Shown here: positions 1-14,314 of the stretch, one piece after another
How the letters are laid out: every line of letters starts with the position of its first letter
How positions within the stretch are numbered: the stretch's first letter is position 1
Assembly (NCBI GenBank): GCA_026929865.2
Contig: CM049410.1
Location: 17,166,501 to 17,230,500 of the forward strand
Length of the DNA stretch: 64,000 nt
Reading direction: 5' to 3'
Source: Hyperoplus lanceolatus
Taxonomy: Eukaryota > Chordata > Actinopteri > Uranoscopiformes > Ammodytidae
The notes under the pieces: generated by a model
The model's input: only the letters and a program-made list of their open reading frames with translations
The model's database searches: none
What the model was told of the DNA's origin: nothing
Translations under genes and position numbers: made by a program

Positions 1-1013
<1,013 letters not shown>

Positions 1014-1048
1014 AAAGCTCAGTTCAAAGCTATCTTGAACTGAGCTTT
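1014..1048. repeat. Short inverted repeat (14 bp arms, 7 b loop)
   Basis: The left arm aaagctcagttcaa (1014-1027) is the exact reverse complement of ttgaactgagcttt (1035-1048). The loop is agctatc. A T run follows, giving the outline of a bacterial terminator, but that has no meaning in this vertebrate setting. It may be a MITE remnant or chance. Confidence 0.7.
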
Positions 1049-3286
1049 TTTTAAAGTACACTTGAACTCCACAAAACAATGTAGCATTAAGCACTCCTTG
1101 GCCTCTGTTGTAACATAACATTAGTGTCACTTCTGCAGATTGTCACAGATATGCAAACATGTGTTGCTAATGTTAGAGAAAACACAAGGTTTGATCCATT
1201 CTTTTCACTTTATCATGTATTTTTTTGGCTTTGAGAAGAAAAACACCCTTCAACAGAGTATGGCATATATATCAGTAGGCTGTATGGTTTTCTCCATCAA
1301 ATTCAATTATAGTTGTCAAATTCAATATTAGTTTTAATATTATTTGTCATGGGAAACATCGGAATGCTATCTGCAGTTTACTGACATAACGTCTCATGAG
1401 TTCTATGTGAGTTCAAACAACTAAAGAAAGTGGCACGACACTGCTACTTGTGGCTGCTGACATGTCAAATTTACACAGAACAGTTTTAAATTACATAATG
1501 TTGATTTTACCGTTAGCACAACATCCTCGAACAATCCTCAGCTTTTCTTCTCCTTTGTGTGGGTTTCTATATTTATGTGAGTGTTTTTCCTCCATGAATT
1601 CCTGTTTTTCCCCATTTATTTGGCTCTCTTTCAAACACACATGAACACACACACACACACACACATAAACACATTCTCACAGTGCTAATGTTGACCATGT
1701 GTATATCTGGCAGCTATTTTAACCCGTACAGGCATACTTCTAGCGACCTGGGACTATATTACACCCTGCCTAATTCATTTATATTATTGAATTAAGCACT
1801 AAACTTCCTGATTTTAACTTGAAATATTTGTTTTTAACAGTATTGTGTTGTCAATATGTCAAACATGAGGAAAATCATTGTTTTTTTAAAGGTATTTTTC
1901 AAAGTTTTTCACAAAAGAAAAGGCCAAAGGAACTAACTTATTTTTGTGCATTTTATGAATCATATCATTTAAAAGCAGTACTGAGGCATGATAAAACTAA
2001 CTCAGACAACATGATCAGTCCAATGACATGTTACGACTGCTGAGGGGAATCTTATAAAGTTACCTCAGCTGTCTTTAACTTGTTGCTCTCACATGCAAGT
2101 CGTTTTACGGGCCAACTTTCTAATTTTGGAAGCCAGAAGACTTTCCCGGCAAACCAAGGCCTTAGGCTGTTGTGACCGCGGCTGGTTTAAAGATATAATA
2201 TGCCAACTTCCTAAATCTGATGGATTCTATAAAAGTATTTTGGTTTATCCAGAAACAGAACTGTTTCAGATGTGGAACTTCCCAAAACACCGCTGGAGAT
2301 GCCACATATGTCCGCAACCTCAAATGGGACAGCAGTGCACACACCACCATGTTGCAATGACAGCAAACAAGTAACTGTGATTTGTGATTACTGTGATCAC
2401 TGAATTGAGGTTTCCCCATGCATTTGGGGGAAGTTACAGGCGCTTATGTGTCAACATGATATAAGGCTAAGAAGCTCAAAACTTTATTCTGACAACATTT
2501 TAGACAAAACGTATTTCACAAGCCCTACAATATATTCTACTGTATGTTCCCTTTTGTTACTTATACATTCAGAAAAGAAAGAAAGCAATATCACACTAAT
2601 ATATGGCTTCATCTGTGTTATATAAGTCCCATGTCGCTAAAGACCCGAGGTATGTAGGAATGTTTTGACACTCTTTAAGGGAATACAAGGGTTACGCTCC
2701 AAAACTTTTGCCCTTGAACTATACTCCTAGGTTAACACAGCTAATCCAGTACTCACACCGCTACACAGGATATAGAATCAATACAGCGGGGAGTGAACAT
2801 TATTACTCCAATACTATGAGCTTTTCCTATTCATAATTCAAGCTATTTATATCATTTTCTGTGCTGAGAAAAACGGGCCGTGCTCCTTATGGTGGTATTG
2901 ACGGGTTGCCCTGCATTCCACAGCATTCCAAGTGGCTCCAATGGAAAAAGTCAAGCATGACGATTGCATCCAGATCCTGTAGAAATTCCCTCCCGATGGC
3001 TCTCAACACTATATTACATCTGGATTACCTGCTGGGCAACATGACAGGATATGCAATGCCTCAATGCACCATATACTGTATGTAATACTGTGCATGGGAG
3101 TCCTGGGATATTGATTCATATTCTGCTCACGTGCAACACTGATGGAGGAGAACTTGACTTTGAGCAGCATCAGTTACCATGTTTCCATCCACAAGTTTTT
3201 ATGCAAATTAAGTTATATTGAATGAAAAATGCTTTTTGGAAACACTAAAGTTTGTGGTGAGCTGTACCTTTTGATACTACTATTAC

Positions 3287-3288
<2 letters not shown>
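1049..3288. other. Unassigned DNA
   Basis: This stretch holds a short (AC)10 tract at 1645-1665. The frames of up to about 93 codons (for example 2093-2374) show no recognisable domain. No mobile-element ends were found. Confidence 0.6.
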
Positions 3289-3337
<49 letters not shown>

Positions 3338-3369
3338 ATGTGTGTGTGTGTGTTTGCGTGCGTGCGTGT
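3289..3369. repeat. Interrupted (TG)n microsatellite
   Basis: TG runs are broken by ttgcatg and ttgcgtgcgtgcg units. The interruptions suggest an older, decaying tract than the pure ones nearby. Confidence 0.95.
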
Positions 3370-4675
3370 CTAAATGCTTGACTGTGCTGGGTGCTACTGA
3401 TTAATAGGGTTCTACTCTGTGACAAATAGAAAAGTTGTCGTGCATGGGAGATGGGAGTTGTTGTCAAGGCACCTTGTCATCCAGAAACATATTACTGTTG
3501 GTGCTTATGATGCTGACGGTGACCCACCAATAGGAATGACTATTCCTCATAGCGAAAAATCAACAGCAGTCTGGCTATGGTCGAAGAATATGAAGTGGCT
3601 TTTGGAGTCATTGTTTGATTGCATTCGGGACACGGGCCAGTGTCGTGCTGCAGGCCAGGCTTATCTCAACATCATTTTGTCTACTTTTAGCAAGAGAAGT
3701 GTCACATTGAGCCCAGTTCTGCAGCCTCTGTCATGACCTTGTAGAATCCGTCTCTACTTACTTTATTCTCTATTCCTCTTAGGATTCTGTGTGTCAGTCT
3801 GCAGTGACACACATGATAAATGTTGATTCTCTTCTTTCTTTTCAAATCCTTTAAATCTGAACCTACTGATAAGAGTCTGCCATTTTTAGTAGTTTTTACA
3901 ATTAACTCCAACTTGAAATTTGACTTTCGGTTGTTTTTGATCACAACAATAGTGTAGACCTGTCATGTTCTTCACTTGCCTTTATCGTGTGAAATTTTTT
4001 GGTTGGGAAAATGTGTGTAGAAGTACTACAAAGTGTATTTGTTTTAATAGGAAATAGTCCACTACAGTGGACTGGTAATGCTCAAAAACAAGCTCTCTGG
4101 TCGGTTGATTTTAGTTGGTATCAGTGTGTAATAAAGAATTTGCATGAGGTCTACATCCTCTTGTGTGGTGACTGACTTCCTGTTGATTGAAGGCTTTATG
4201 TGGTCCATTCGAAATGTATTATTATGTAAAGTGGCATCCACTCTTTTCTCAATTCCCATCTGAACGACATCCTATTATACTGCATTGCATCCTGAGGCAT
4301 GGAGCCCACAGGTTATTAAAATGTTCAAATTGGATTCTGCCAGCAGTGTTAATACATTTGGTAGAATTTTACTTTTCACTTTAGGCAACTGTCTTTCTTT
4401 CGGTACAGAAGCAGCAGCAGCATTGGTAAGGTGGATGATTGGAAAATACTTTATTTGTAATTTGGTGAAAATTAGATTTTTTTTTTACTATAACCTCTTG
4501 AAATATAATGTGTTTGTGTCATGACCGCTGTCCTTAGGCTACTTTCGGCAAGCTCACCAATGTACAGTATATACCTGGTTCTTCCAGTTCTTGGTTTCTG
4601 ACTCTGATAGATTTTTTAAATCGTTAGTTCATGTTTTCTAAAGACAAATATGAAACAAGTTAAATTTATATATAC
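3370..4675. other. Unassigned DNA
   Basis: An open frame at 3419-3736 (105 codons) has no recognisable domain and begins just after the microsatellite. No repeat ends were identified. Confidence 0.55.
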
Positions 4676-4716
4676 AAATTATATCCCATGCCATCCAATG
4701 GCATCGGATATAATTT
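4676..4716. repeat. Near-perfect hairpin, 19 bp arms, 3 b loop
   Basis: The left arm (4676-4694) and right arm (4698-4716) are reverse complements except for one position: cccatgccat against the complement of atggcatcgg. The loop is cca. Such a tight foldback may be the core of a decayed palindromic MITE. Confidence 0.8.
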
Positions 4717-5188
4717 AAGTGTGAACAACAAAGTGAACATTAGCCACAGACATATTTGTAACACAGACCCATGACCAGATTCTCTGTTCACATGAACCAA
4801 TCACTGACATTCAGCCACTCTATTAGCACCAAGAGTCAATATGTGACTAATGAGCTCAAGAGAGAGCAGCACCTACTCTCTCTCCACCTCCTGGATGTAG
4901 AGAGCTTTATATTTTCACCAAGGTGATTCGTCACGGGGTGAGACTTCTTCTCCTTCTTTCTTATCTTGTGTTATTTGGGTCTCTGGCCTCTGCCCCGCTC
5001 TGGTGCTCTGCCCCGTGATGGATAGTGCAAGAGGTGCTGAGATGGTGATCCGTAGCAACCCAACCTTTTTCTTTCTTTTTTTATTGAAACAAACCATCTC
5101 CGGCGCCAGAAATCCAAGGTGGCTGGCCTCGAAAGATGTGGCATTAGGCGTGTTCTTTGATACTTGGTGTAACACAACCTACTCGTTA

Positions 5189-5190
<2 letters not shown>
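4717..5190. other. Unassigned DNA
   Basis: Nothing recognisable was seen apart from modest pyrimidine-rich runs. Confidence 0.55.

Positions 5191-5262
<72 letters not shown>
5191..5262. repeat. (CA)n microsatellite, 36 units
   Basis: This is a pure CA run. Confidence 0.98.
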
Positions 5263-5264
<2 letters not shown>

Positions 5265-7286
5265 TGCCAATGTTAATGAGAACGGCCCTGAGCTTGAGAT
5301 TTGTCAACTTTACATCTGCCAGAGTTTCGGGGGAGAGTTTTTTAAACTTTGACTGATAAAGCAAACAAGCGCCACGAGAGTGAGAGAGAGAGGGGGTAAT
5401 TCAGCTAAGGAACGACAGGGCGTGTCATGTCTCTTGTTGTTGTTTATTTTCACACTCATTCATGTTCGGTACACTTACGCCTGGCTATTTGTTTTTCCAT
5501 CACTCGAAATAGGTGAGGGTGACCTTCGCTGAGCTGGAAATCCAATAGGGAATGAGGGTGTAAAGGGCAAGCTGAGCAGCACGGGTGGGCTTCCAAAAAC
5601 TAAAAAAGAAAGTGGGATAGCAGTTAGATGAACAACTTTGGGGGGAGATTTGTTTATGAATGTCTGGCTTTTTTTTTCTCTTTTTTTTCTGGTGGCTTTG
5701 TGAAGAAGCAGAGGTTCCTAATTTGTCCGAGTTAATGCTGCTAATCCCTGCTCCTGGAGATCGTCCCTGCTGTAATGTCTTCCAGGCAGCTGTCAGAGAG
5801 GGAGGGAGGAGAGGAGTGAGAGAATTACTTTTATTAATCTGTTTTCAAAATGGCTCACGTAGTTCTGCTGTTCAGGGGGCTATCGGAGTGAACGATGATC
5901 AAGGGCTGAGCCACAATAAGGTTTACGACTTGCATCAGAGCTAAACTAATGGTCCTCTCTATCTTGCTCAAAACGCGGCAATTTAAAACATTAAGCGTAT
6001 GCACGCATGGAAGCCAAATAGACACATGATTCTCAGTGAATTTCTTTTGTCTATGATTGATTATAAATGATAAAAAAGTGGTTGAAAAAAAAGACATTTG
6101 ACTATTTTCATTTCATGCCTTTGTTTAGGAGAAAGCAGCCAGTTCCCATTACAATCTTCTGTTTCTGTTTGAAGGGGGCTAGGCGTCCGTCCAAAACTCA
6201 ACAAGACGAGCAGAAAAAAAAGAACGAAAGAAAACAAAACCCCTCTTCTCGAAATGGCAGCAACATCTAGTGTGGCCGTTTGTCATCATCAAAAATCACC
6301 TCAGCATACTGTAGTTTATTTCTCTGTAATCTATATCATAAGCTCACTTTGGGTCTAAATACCTGATGCTGGAGTACTTAGCTTGGGATGGTTGTAATTG
6401 CCTGTGGGTCTGTTTACTGCGGTCGCACTGACTCGGCATTTGGAGCTCGGCTTGTACTGTGTACTCGGTCCAAATTCACTCGGAAATAGTAGATTTGTAT
6501 GACTTTTTGCATTCTGTTGTTTAATTTCAGTGTCTCTGCCCTGATTGAAACAAACTGCTGGCTGGATGAGCTGGTATTATTATGACTATGGCCAGCTGCC
6601 TTGATGGACGTGCTTTACAAAGAGGACGGCTGTTGAACACCCCCAACAATAATGACTACTGATTATCCCAATTGAAACCACTGTATCATCATCCCCCATC
6701 CGGATTCGTATGCAGGTTCTGACATCATGTTTCTGTATATAGACAAGGCTGTTTTAGCTGGCTATATGGCATATACCTCACACATTTTGTCGAGTGAAAT
6801 AATCAAAAGATGTTTCTGATTTTGTCTCTCCTCTGAATCCCCGTATGCTTTTGCTTATCCTCGCAAGAAAGTGATTTACTGTCAAACACATTCCAACAGC
6901 AGACCCCAAACTACACACACTGCTCTGTCCCAACAGACCCAAGCGCTTTTATTTTTCCCTTTTTCTTGCCTCCTTTCTTCTCCTGCCATGGAGAAGCATT
7001 ATGGCCCTCAACGCACGTTTTTTTTTATTTATCTCTTCATCTGGATGTCTGTGATCAGCTTTCAACCAAGTCATGATGTATTATTTGTCATTCTATTGTG
7101 TGTTTTTGGACGATTGTATCTGTTGTTGCTTTTGTTTGTTTCTCCTGTTTGTCCCAACATAGATTGTGGTGATCAGATGTGGAAAAACAAGGGGGAAATG
7201 AAGCATCTCACTTACACATCATTTACAATTCTCAGATATGCAGGTCTGTTCAAGCAGGGTGCTTTCTTTTATTTATTTCGATATAA
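5263..7286. other. Unassigned DNA
   Basis: The stretch contains T-rich runs near 5669-5690 and A-rich runs near 6210-6240. A 141-codon frame at 6871-7296 is rich in Phe, Leu and Ser from T-rich DNA and shows no domain. Confidence 0.55.
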
Positions 7287-7466
7287 AAAGCTGTAGGCTA
7301 CTATGTAAGATTTTACATTTTATTTTGGTAATCACGCAGGCACAGGAAGTGACATGAAATCGGAAATGTGCACTTAGCAAAAAAAATGAAAAACAAAAAC
7401 CTGCTTTGGATAACTATTCGACTAATCATTTAGACATTTGTGTTACATATTACGCAGTACAGCTTT
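7287..7466. mobile_element. Small MITE-like element, AAAGCTGTA ends (copy A)
   Basis: The ends are inverted: aaagctgta at the left and tacagcttt at the right. The interior shares the order gaaat(c)ggaaatgt, a-rich aaaaacaaaaa, gctttggataact, atcatttagac and gttacata..tac with the element at 61478-61974, so the two are members of one family. Length is about 180 bp, with no coding capacity. The target duplication is unclear because both flanks are A/T-rich. Confidence 0.7.
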
Positions 7467-10400
7467 AAATAGTAGTGTACATTTTTGTTGAATAACCACA
7501 CCGAAGTCTAATGGCATTTTTTAAATCTATCCCAATCAAATTGTTCCGAGTAGGACCGCTTTTTCTTTTCTCAAAGTAACTTCCACATAAACCAGTGTCT
7601 TCACTCTGAAGTCACTTTTCTGTCCTCCTCTATCCTCTCTCTCCCCTTCTCTTTGTCACTACATGCTCTCCTCCTCTTCCTCTCTTCACTGTTGTCTCTC
7701 CATCCGAGTCGGAAACATCCTGTTCAGGGCTTCACATTGACAAAGACACAGCTGGTCTGGGTCGGCATGTGGGCCGGCTGCTCCCCAGCTTTATTTATGC
7801 CTCTCCCCTGGTTGAGACAGACCAGATGGCTGCAGTGCTCAATTGGACTCTGCCATTGTATCGCTCGTAATTGCTACTTGGAACCAAGTGCCTTATTAAT
7901 TATGCAAAAAGAGACTGTTTCAATGCATAGTGAAGTTCTTCGTGAAGTGTAATACTAATCAAGTGAGTGCTTTTGCTGCATTATGCATTAAGAGAATTTG
8001 ATTTATTTTAACTGTGGGAGGTTGTAACCGGATGTTTTTTTCAGGTCTGAATCGGTAGATGAAAGGTTGGTGGGGAGAACATGCATGAGTAGCTTGGTTC
8101 TTTATTAGCCCAGTCCATGTGGTGCCCTCGAGAAAAGTGTTTTAGGATGTTTTCCACACGAGAAGCTGTAAGTATGTTGGACTGAAGAGGAGGACTGTTT
8201 ATGAACTCCGATGCAGCCCAGAAAATGTGAAATATTGTTGCAGTGTGTGTGCAGCAGGTGTCCAAGGAATTCATCCCATTATCTCTTTGAAAAAATGTAC
8301 CTCTGTTATATAGTGTTCTAGGGAAATGTGGACTTTTATAGCGTGCATGTGTAGAATGAAATGAAGTTCCACATTTAGAAGAAGAGGTATCCCATCCATC
8401 TGACAGCTGCTGTTTTGGGTCAGAAGCACACCTTTTAAACAAAGGCATACTGTAGGGAGCAGTGTGGGCAACCAGGTGCTGCTTCGGTTGATTGTAAACA
8501 GACTACACTCAACTTGATGCTCGGGATGAAAAGCAGAACACATGCTTTTTTCCCATGTTCGTGAGTTGAATTAGCAAAAGGTGGCTTTGCTGAAATTGAG
8601 TAGAAAAATCAATAAACATAAACATACTGCAGTTAAGGGAACATTTTCTTGAGCATGGAAGCATATGTGTCAAAGAACACACCTCCAAAGGGTAGAACTA
8701 ACTCATCAGGTCAAGTTTGGGAACATCTTTACTGGTCCGGTGGAGCTTGCTACTAAATGATTAAGTCTTTTTCTGTGTAAATGTGAAACAGGTTTTGTCT
8801 GAAAGCAAGCAGCAGGTATTGTAGGCTGACTTAACTTTCCATGCATGAGTGAAGTAGTAGAAATGAAGGTCAAACACACTATAGGCAGTTCACGGGAGTC
8901 AAAACCTGTCTTCTGTTTCAACTTTAAATCCATAGTCTTGCGTCGTTACCCGCAGCCATTTTCCCACATACATCTGCTGGTTGTCACAACAACCGGCCGT
9001 CCAGTTAGAACATGTGCGTTTGATATGGTGGCCCATTTGGGTTGGTATGTAAACGGTTGTCACTGGTGGTTTTGAGCGAGTGCCACCACAAACTCAGACC
9101 ACTGTTGTTTGAGCCCGAAATGTTACACACTCCTAACGTAGATTCATTCAAATGGAGCTATGCAGGGTCTGTAGAGTTAGCATGTGTTGGAGCTGGTATT
9201 TCATATCCGTGTTAATTTGTAGTAAAATTAGAAAGACCCATCTGGGCCACAGTGGGCCATGGAGTGTGCCATACACATGTTCACACAGCACTTTGCTCAC
9301 TGTGTGCTGGATGTCTTCCCAGGCTTTACAATAACATCAGGACAACACAGCTGTACATTATAGTATGTGGTGTAGGGTGGCTGTTATGCTTATAAATGCA
9401 TCTGTGATGATACTAAGTGTCATTCAATGCTGTTTCCCAGTGCTCCATGTACAGATATAGTTTTTCTTTTACAAATTACAGACTGCAAACTAATTGACAG
9501 TTCATGATTGGGTTGATTGGGCTGCTTCATAATAGTGATTTTAGTTCCCTCTGATTATCCTACATTTTATGATTTATTCATCAATTTTGTCTTTAGTAGT
9601 ACAAGCAAGTCAAGTCAACTTATATTAATGAAAAAAACGTCAAGATGAATGTGTAATCCATCATGCCATATTAACATATACATTTTATATATTCCTTCGT
9701 AATATTATTCTGTATCGATTCTTGCCAGAGCTTGCTCTTGTGTGCATGTAAATGTGGTCCGTCCATTGCAATGTGAGCACAGTATCCTCACGTTATGTGG
9801 ATGAGTGGGTGAGCGTGTGTACTTTTCTACTGTACATGAGGGAATGGGCGTGTGTGTGCCAGCGCTCAGCTCATGTGTTTAATGTGTTCAACAATGCATG
9901 AGGCCCAATTAGATCATTCCAAGCGCAAATGTGAGAGGCGGTGGTGTTAAAACATTGTTAACTCTCTTAAAGATTCCCCTGTGGAGTTTTTGACTGGCAG
10001 TAGTGCTATGTTGCTGTTTTTTTCTATGAATAGGTTTAGTTTTAAATCTTGTGTAGGCAATACAAAGTCCCAACAATGGTGTCACACTTAAATCAACAGG
10101 TGGCTGTAAGAAAGCTTGTAAATGCTTCATGAGGACAGAAATGCATTTGACAAATTTGTGTGTGTGTTGGTGACTGCTGAATGTCCTTTGCAAAAATTAT
10201 TTGAAATTTTATCTGAAGCCACATAAACTACATTTTTTTTTACTACAAAATTCCCTATTTGTAATACTCTCCTTCTACTGCAGTCCAGCAAGAGACTTTT
10301 TCTTAAACAAAATATCACTTGGACTTTCTGATTTAACTTAGAACTTTTTCAGTGTCCATGGTTGCCTCTCTGTTGCTTCTGTCCAAGTATAATAATAGAT

Positions 10401-11180
10401 AACAGATCACACAGTAAGACTATGTTCAGTTCAGTGGCTTTTCTGCATCGCCGTGTCACTGTTCATCAACACCATATTCATCAAGTTGTGTGCAACATTG
10501 AAACATTGTCACGGCAACAGCGTGAGTGACAAGTTGTGTAGTTGGTTTCCAGCGCCACAAATGACACTCTTAATGTTCCAGCCTGCAGGTGCAATTGTTA
10601 CAGTGACGCAACATGTGCGACACAAGCGACAAGCTTTGCATGTGTATAACACATCTCTGTCGCTGTGAACTGATTCTTAACAGACTGCACGTCGACTGCT
10701 TGTGGCACCGAACCATTTTTTTTTTAAACCGATTTCCATCAACATAACAATTTGTCGGCCCGATCGTGCTCAGCCTTCATCATGCCGAGTATTAACTCAG
10801 AGTTTATTCAACAATAAAAAACATTCTCTGTCTCTTTAACCGGTTTTCCGTTTACAAAAATGTTATTCATAGCTCGCAATATCCATTCAGCTTGTCTACT
10901 TAAATGCACCATCATTTGCATTAAATTACAAAGGTGGAAACCTCTGCGGCAGTGTCTCTCTGCTGCTCTCTTCTTCTCCTCCTCCAGTTATTCTCTTTCT
11001 CTCTTTCCCTGAGATTGCAGGTAGTGACTCATCCCTGTGTCCAATCACAAGACACATCTAGTGATTATTTAAAGCTAGTGCACCAGGTATGATCAAATCC
11101 ATTTGGTGCATAATTCTGACTTTATGAGTCCAACTGACGTGGATGGGAAATTGGGGATGTTCATATCATATTGGTGAATT

Positions 11181-11186
<6 letters not shown>
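7467..11186. other. Unassigned DNA
   Basis: No gene or clear repeat was recognised. A short segment at about 7855-7930 combines a ccttattaattatgcaaaa motif (homeodomain TAATTA and octamer-like ATGCAAA) and looks like vertebrate conserved non-coding sequence, though this cannot be shown without alignment. Segments near 8930-9130 and 10440-10680 have a repeat-like look, but their ends could not be paired. Confidence 0.5.

Positions 11187-11225
<39 letters not shown>
11187..11225. repeat. (TC)n microsatellite, 19 units
   Basis: A pure TC run is followed by further pyrimidine-rich DNA. Confidence 0.97.
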
Positions 11226-11228
<3 letters not shown>

Positions 11229-13087
11229 GTTCTTTCTTCTCCTTCCCCCTTTTACATTTTTGTCCTCCATGGACCAACAAAATGTTTCCGTCTACACCTG
11301 GTCCCAGTCTGTGTCATAATACGGTTTTCTTTGGTCATTCTTTGTCTTTGGATTAAAACACAAAACTACTCTAATGATGATTACTGTAATTGCCGTTCAA
11401 TTTGTCTGCCTCCCACTATCACCTCCAAAGCATCTCCCCTTCCCCCTCCTCCTCCCCCCTCCGTAGCCTCACTAATCAGAAGACTTTCCCTGTTTTTTTT
11501 CTCATGCAATTATGCAGAGCAGTAGAGCAGTGTGTTATTGGTTTCTATGGCAACTCTCTAAGATAAACATCATAGTATGTGATGGGATATATGTAGCGTG
11601 TTGTTTTAAAGAAATCTGCGGGGGTGGCTCTCGTAAAGTGTCCCACTCCTGATCTCTGCGACCCTGTGTCTCTATGTTCTTTGACAACACAGCCGACTGG
11701 TTGTGATTTTGGATTATCTGAGGATGATATCTGCCCCCTCGGTTCTCAGAGCTCGCCTACGTGACCGATTAGTGATGACATATGAAATGTTCTGCAAGCG
11801 ATGATGAGATGTTGACAACTGCTGGAAAATCCCTTTAAAGGTGTGTGTGTGTGTGGGGGTGTATTTGTGTTCATGGCACAACCTCTTGTTTATTTGACAG
11901 ATTCGGAACTACTTAAAGCCTGTCTCGTTAAAATGGTATGTTAATTGCTTGTCAGTAAGTAAGTTTGAATTTATTCATATAAAACTTCTCAAAAGAGCTA
12001 CAAAGGGCTACACAATTAATTATAACTTGGCTCTTTTTTTGTTCTAGTTTGTTCCACAATAGCATTAGTTATTCCCTTACAAAAGTAAACTTCAGAAATG
12101 TGGAGACAACCCTGCAACAATGTCTTAAAGATTCAGTCAAACCGTAAGACTGGTAGTAAATAAACCAACAGTTAATCCAGATTGGTTGAACCACTTTCTT
12201 TGGAGGGAAAAATAAGTGAGCCCAACTAAGATAATATTAATAAACCCGTCGTTAGATGTGAAAACTTTGTGCGGGTCAAAGTTGAAGGAGGTTGTCACTG
12301 TGTATATTTCTCTTTCAAACAAGGTTGTCTAAGCTTGTGGTTTGTCTGATTTAGTGATGTTCCCTGTTGTCCCAGATATCCGAAATTCATTGGGTGAGTA
12401 CAATAGTGTTATAATCAAAAGGAATCAAGGCAGAACACATTGAAAGCTAGAACCAGTGTGCATGAAATATAATTTTCCTTTTTGTATGTTGTTATAGCCA
12501 AATAAAAAAATAAATAAATTAAAAGAGAAATAGAAAAAAGAAGAGACTCTTGAGAAGGTTTTGAAAATGTGCTATCTGAACTATATGATGAAACTGAAAC
12601 TGACATGAGTTCAACTATCAATGAATTAGCATGAACCTCTCCTAGCCGAAACAGAGGGTAAGTCTCATGTGTTCGATGTTCGCAATACGTCCATACAAAT
12701 ATGACTAATATATGTTTCCATCACCCGTTTTGCACATTAACTATCTTTCACATTAGTCAAAGACCAGCTCAAGCAAGTTTAAAATCTCTTTTATGAATTC
12801 AAGGATTTCTTTGTCCAATTTTGGCCTTTCCATCAGCCTTTTCTGATGCCATATTTTACAATCCGCATGGTGATGGTAACCCATGCTACTGATACTACAA
12901 GTGAAGACGTCAAAGTAAAAAGTGCATGACCTCTCAAAGTTCCTGTGTTTTCCCATACATAGGGTGTGATCCAGTGAAGTCCTATAATCTACACAGCATG
13001 TAACCACATCCCTCACAGAAGCCACTGCACTTGTTTCGTTACAGTGAAAATCCCCCTTCTGGCTGTCCAGATCTCTACAAACAGACC
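11226..13087. other. Unassigned DNA
   Basis: A C-rich stretch near 11440-11465, a short (GT)n near 11842-11855 and otherwise single-copy-looking AT-rich DNA were seen. No gene was recognised. Confidence 0.55.
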
Positions 13088-13142
13088 GCTCTCTCTTGCT
13101 CCATGCTCTATCTCTCTCTCCCTATCTCTCTCTCTCTCTCTC
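13088..13142. repeat. Pyrimidine-rich (CT)n tract
   Basis: This is an interrupted CT repeat. Open frames through it on the plus strand are low-complexity Leu/Ser. Confidence 0.9.
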
Positions 13143-14198
13143 ACGCTGTCATTGTGCCTTTTCATCACTTTGTGTTTTGGGATCAGAGTGGTGGGCTCAC
13201 CACCACTCTGTGGCAGGCTGCTGTGGATTCAGCCCTCCAGACATCCTCTCAGGGAACTATAGAGCCAGGACTTGTCATGTGATTTCCAGGCTGATCTGGA
13301 GTCAGCGTGGGCGTTGGCAGAGAAAAAAGTAAATAAAAAAAGGGTGCAATGACTTTCTTTCTTTTTTCTTTTTATGGACACATATTCCATATAATGTTGG
13401 ATAAAAAGTGTATTGAGTGCCATATACAGTTACCTAAGGTTGTGCTGATTCTTTTGGATGTGAAACCTTGATGATAGTGTAAAAAAAATTACAATTTTAT
13501 CAAGTAAAATATAAAAATGTAGAAAAAAACTGAATGTTAGAATGGTGGGTCTCAGAGGGTTTAATCATGCAACCTTTGAGTCTGCCGCGGTTTGGGGCTT
13601 TTGTGGAGAGAGTTTGTTAAATTGGCTGCTTACTTAGACTTCACGTCTTTCACACTTGCCCGCCATGCTCCACCAACTCATGCCATGACCCCGTGCTCCT
13701 CTCCCCCACCCACCCCACCGTACTCTGATGGTGGGTAAAAGAAAAACACGACCTTTTAGGGCAATTATCCAGACTGTATCTCCCTCATTAGACTCCTGCG
13801 GTGGAGCCCATAAACAACTGCAGTATGTGAGCCACACACAGTATTCACCCTGGACTCCTCACCCACGCATAACCTAAATACACATCACATAGCTATTAGC
13901 CAAAACCTACTAGCAGTTATGAGCGCAGGTTTGCAAGAAAAAACTGCTTTAACATCAGATTCGGAGCAAGGCAATAAACCGGGATTTCTTTATTACACTT
14001 AACAATCCTGGCAGTATGACAATTGGCATTTTTTTCATTTATTTCACTTCCACTGCCAACAACACCACCTTCTGAGCCCAGCATCAGTTGAAATCTGCAG
14101 TATGTTACACAAACATAGTCTGGAAATCTGTGTTTGTGCAAACAGGCTTAGTTGTCTCCAAATTCCACTGTCAGAAGACAGTAAGAATACAACACAAA

Positions 14199-14200
<2 letters not shown>
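13143..14200. other. Unassigned DNA
   Basis: No gene, RNA or mobile-element end was recognised. Confidence 0.55.
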
Positions 14201-14274
<74 letters not shown>

Positions 14275-14314
14275 GTGCGTGTGTGTGTGCGTGCGTGTGC
14301 GTGCGTGCGTGCGT
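14201..14314. repeat. (GT)n microsatellite with GTGC variants at the 3' end
   Basis: About 70 bp of pure GT is followed by gtgc-containing units (gtgcgtgtgc, gtgcgtgcgtgcg). This one-sided degradation is common in ageing microsatellites. The alternating purine-pyrimidine DNA could adopt the Z form. Confidence 0.97.

Noticed and set aside
1014-1055. Rho-independent terminator (hairpin plus T run)
   Set aside because: The surrounding DNA is vertebrate nuclear sequence with no operon. The resemblance is coincidental.
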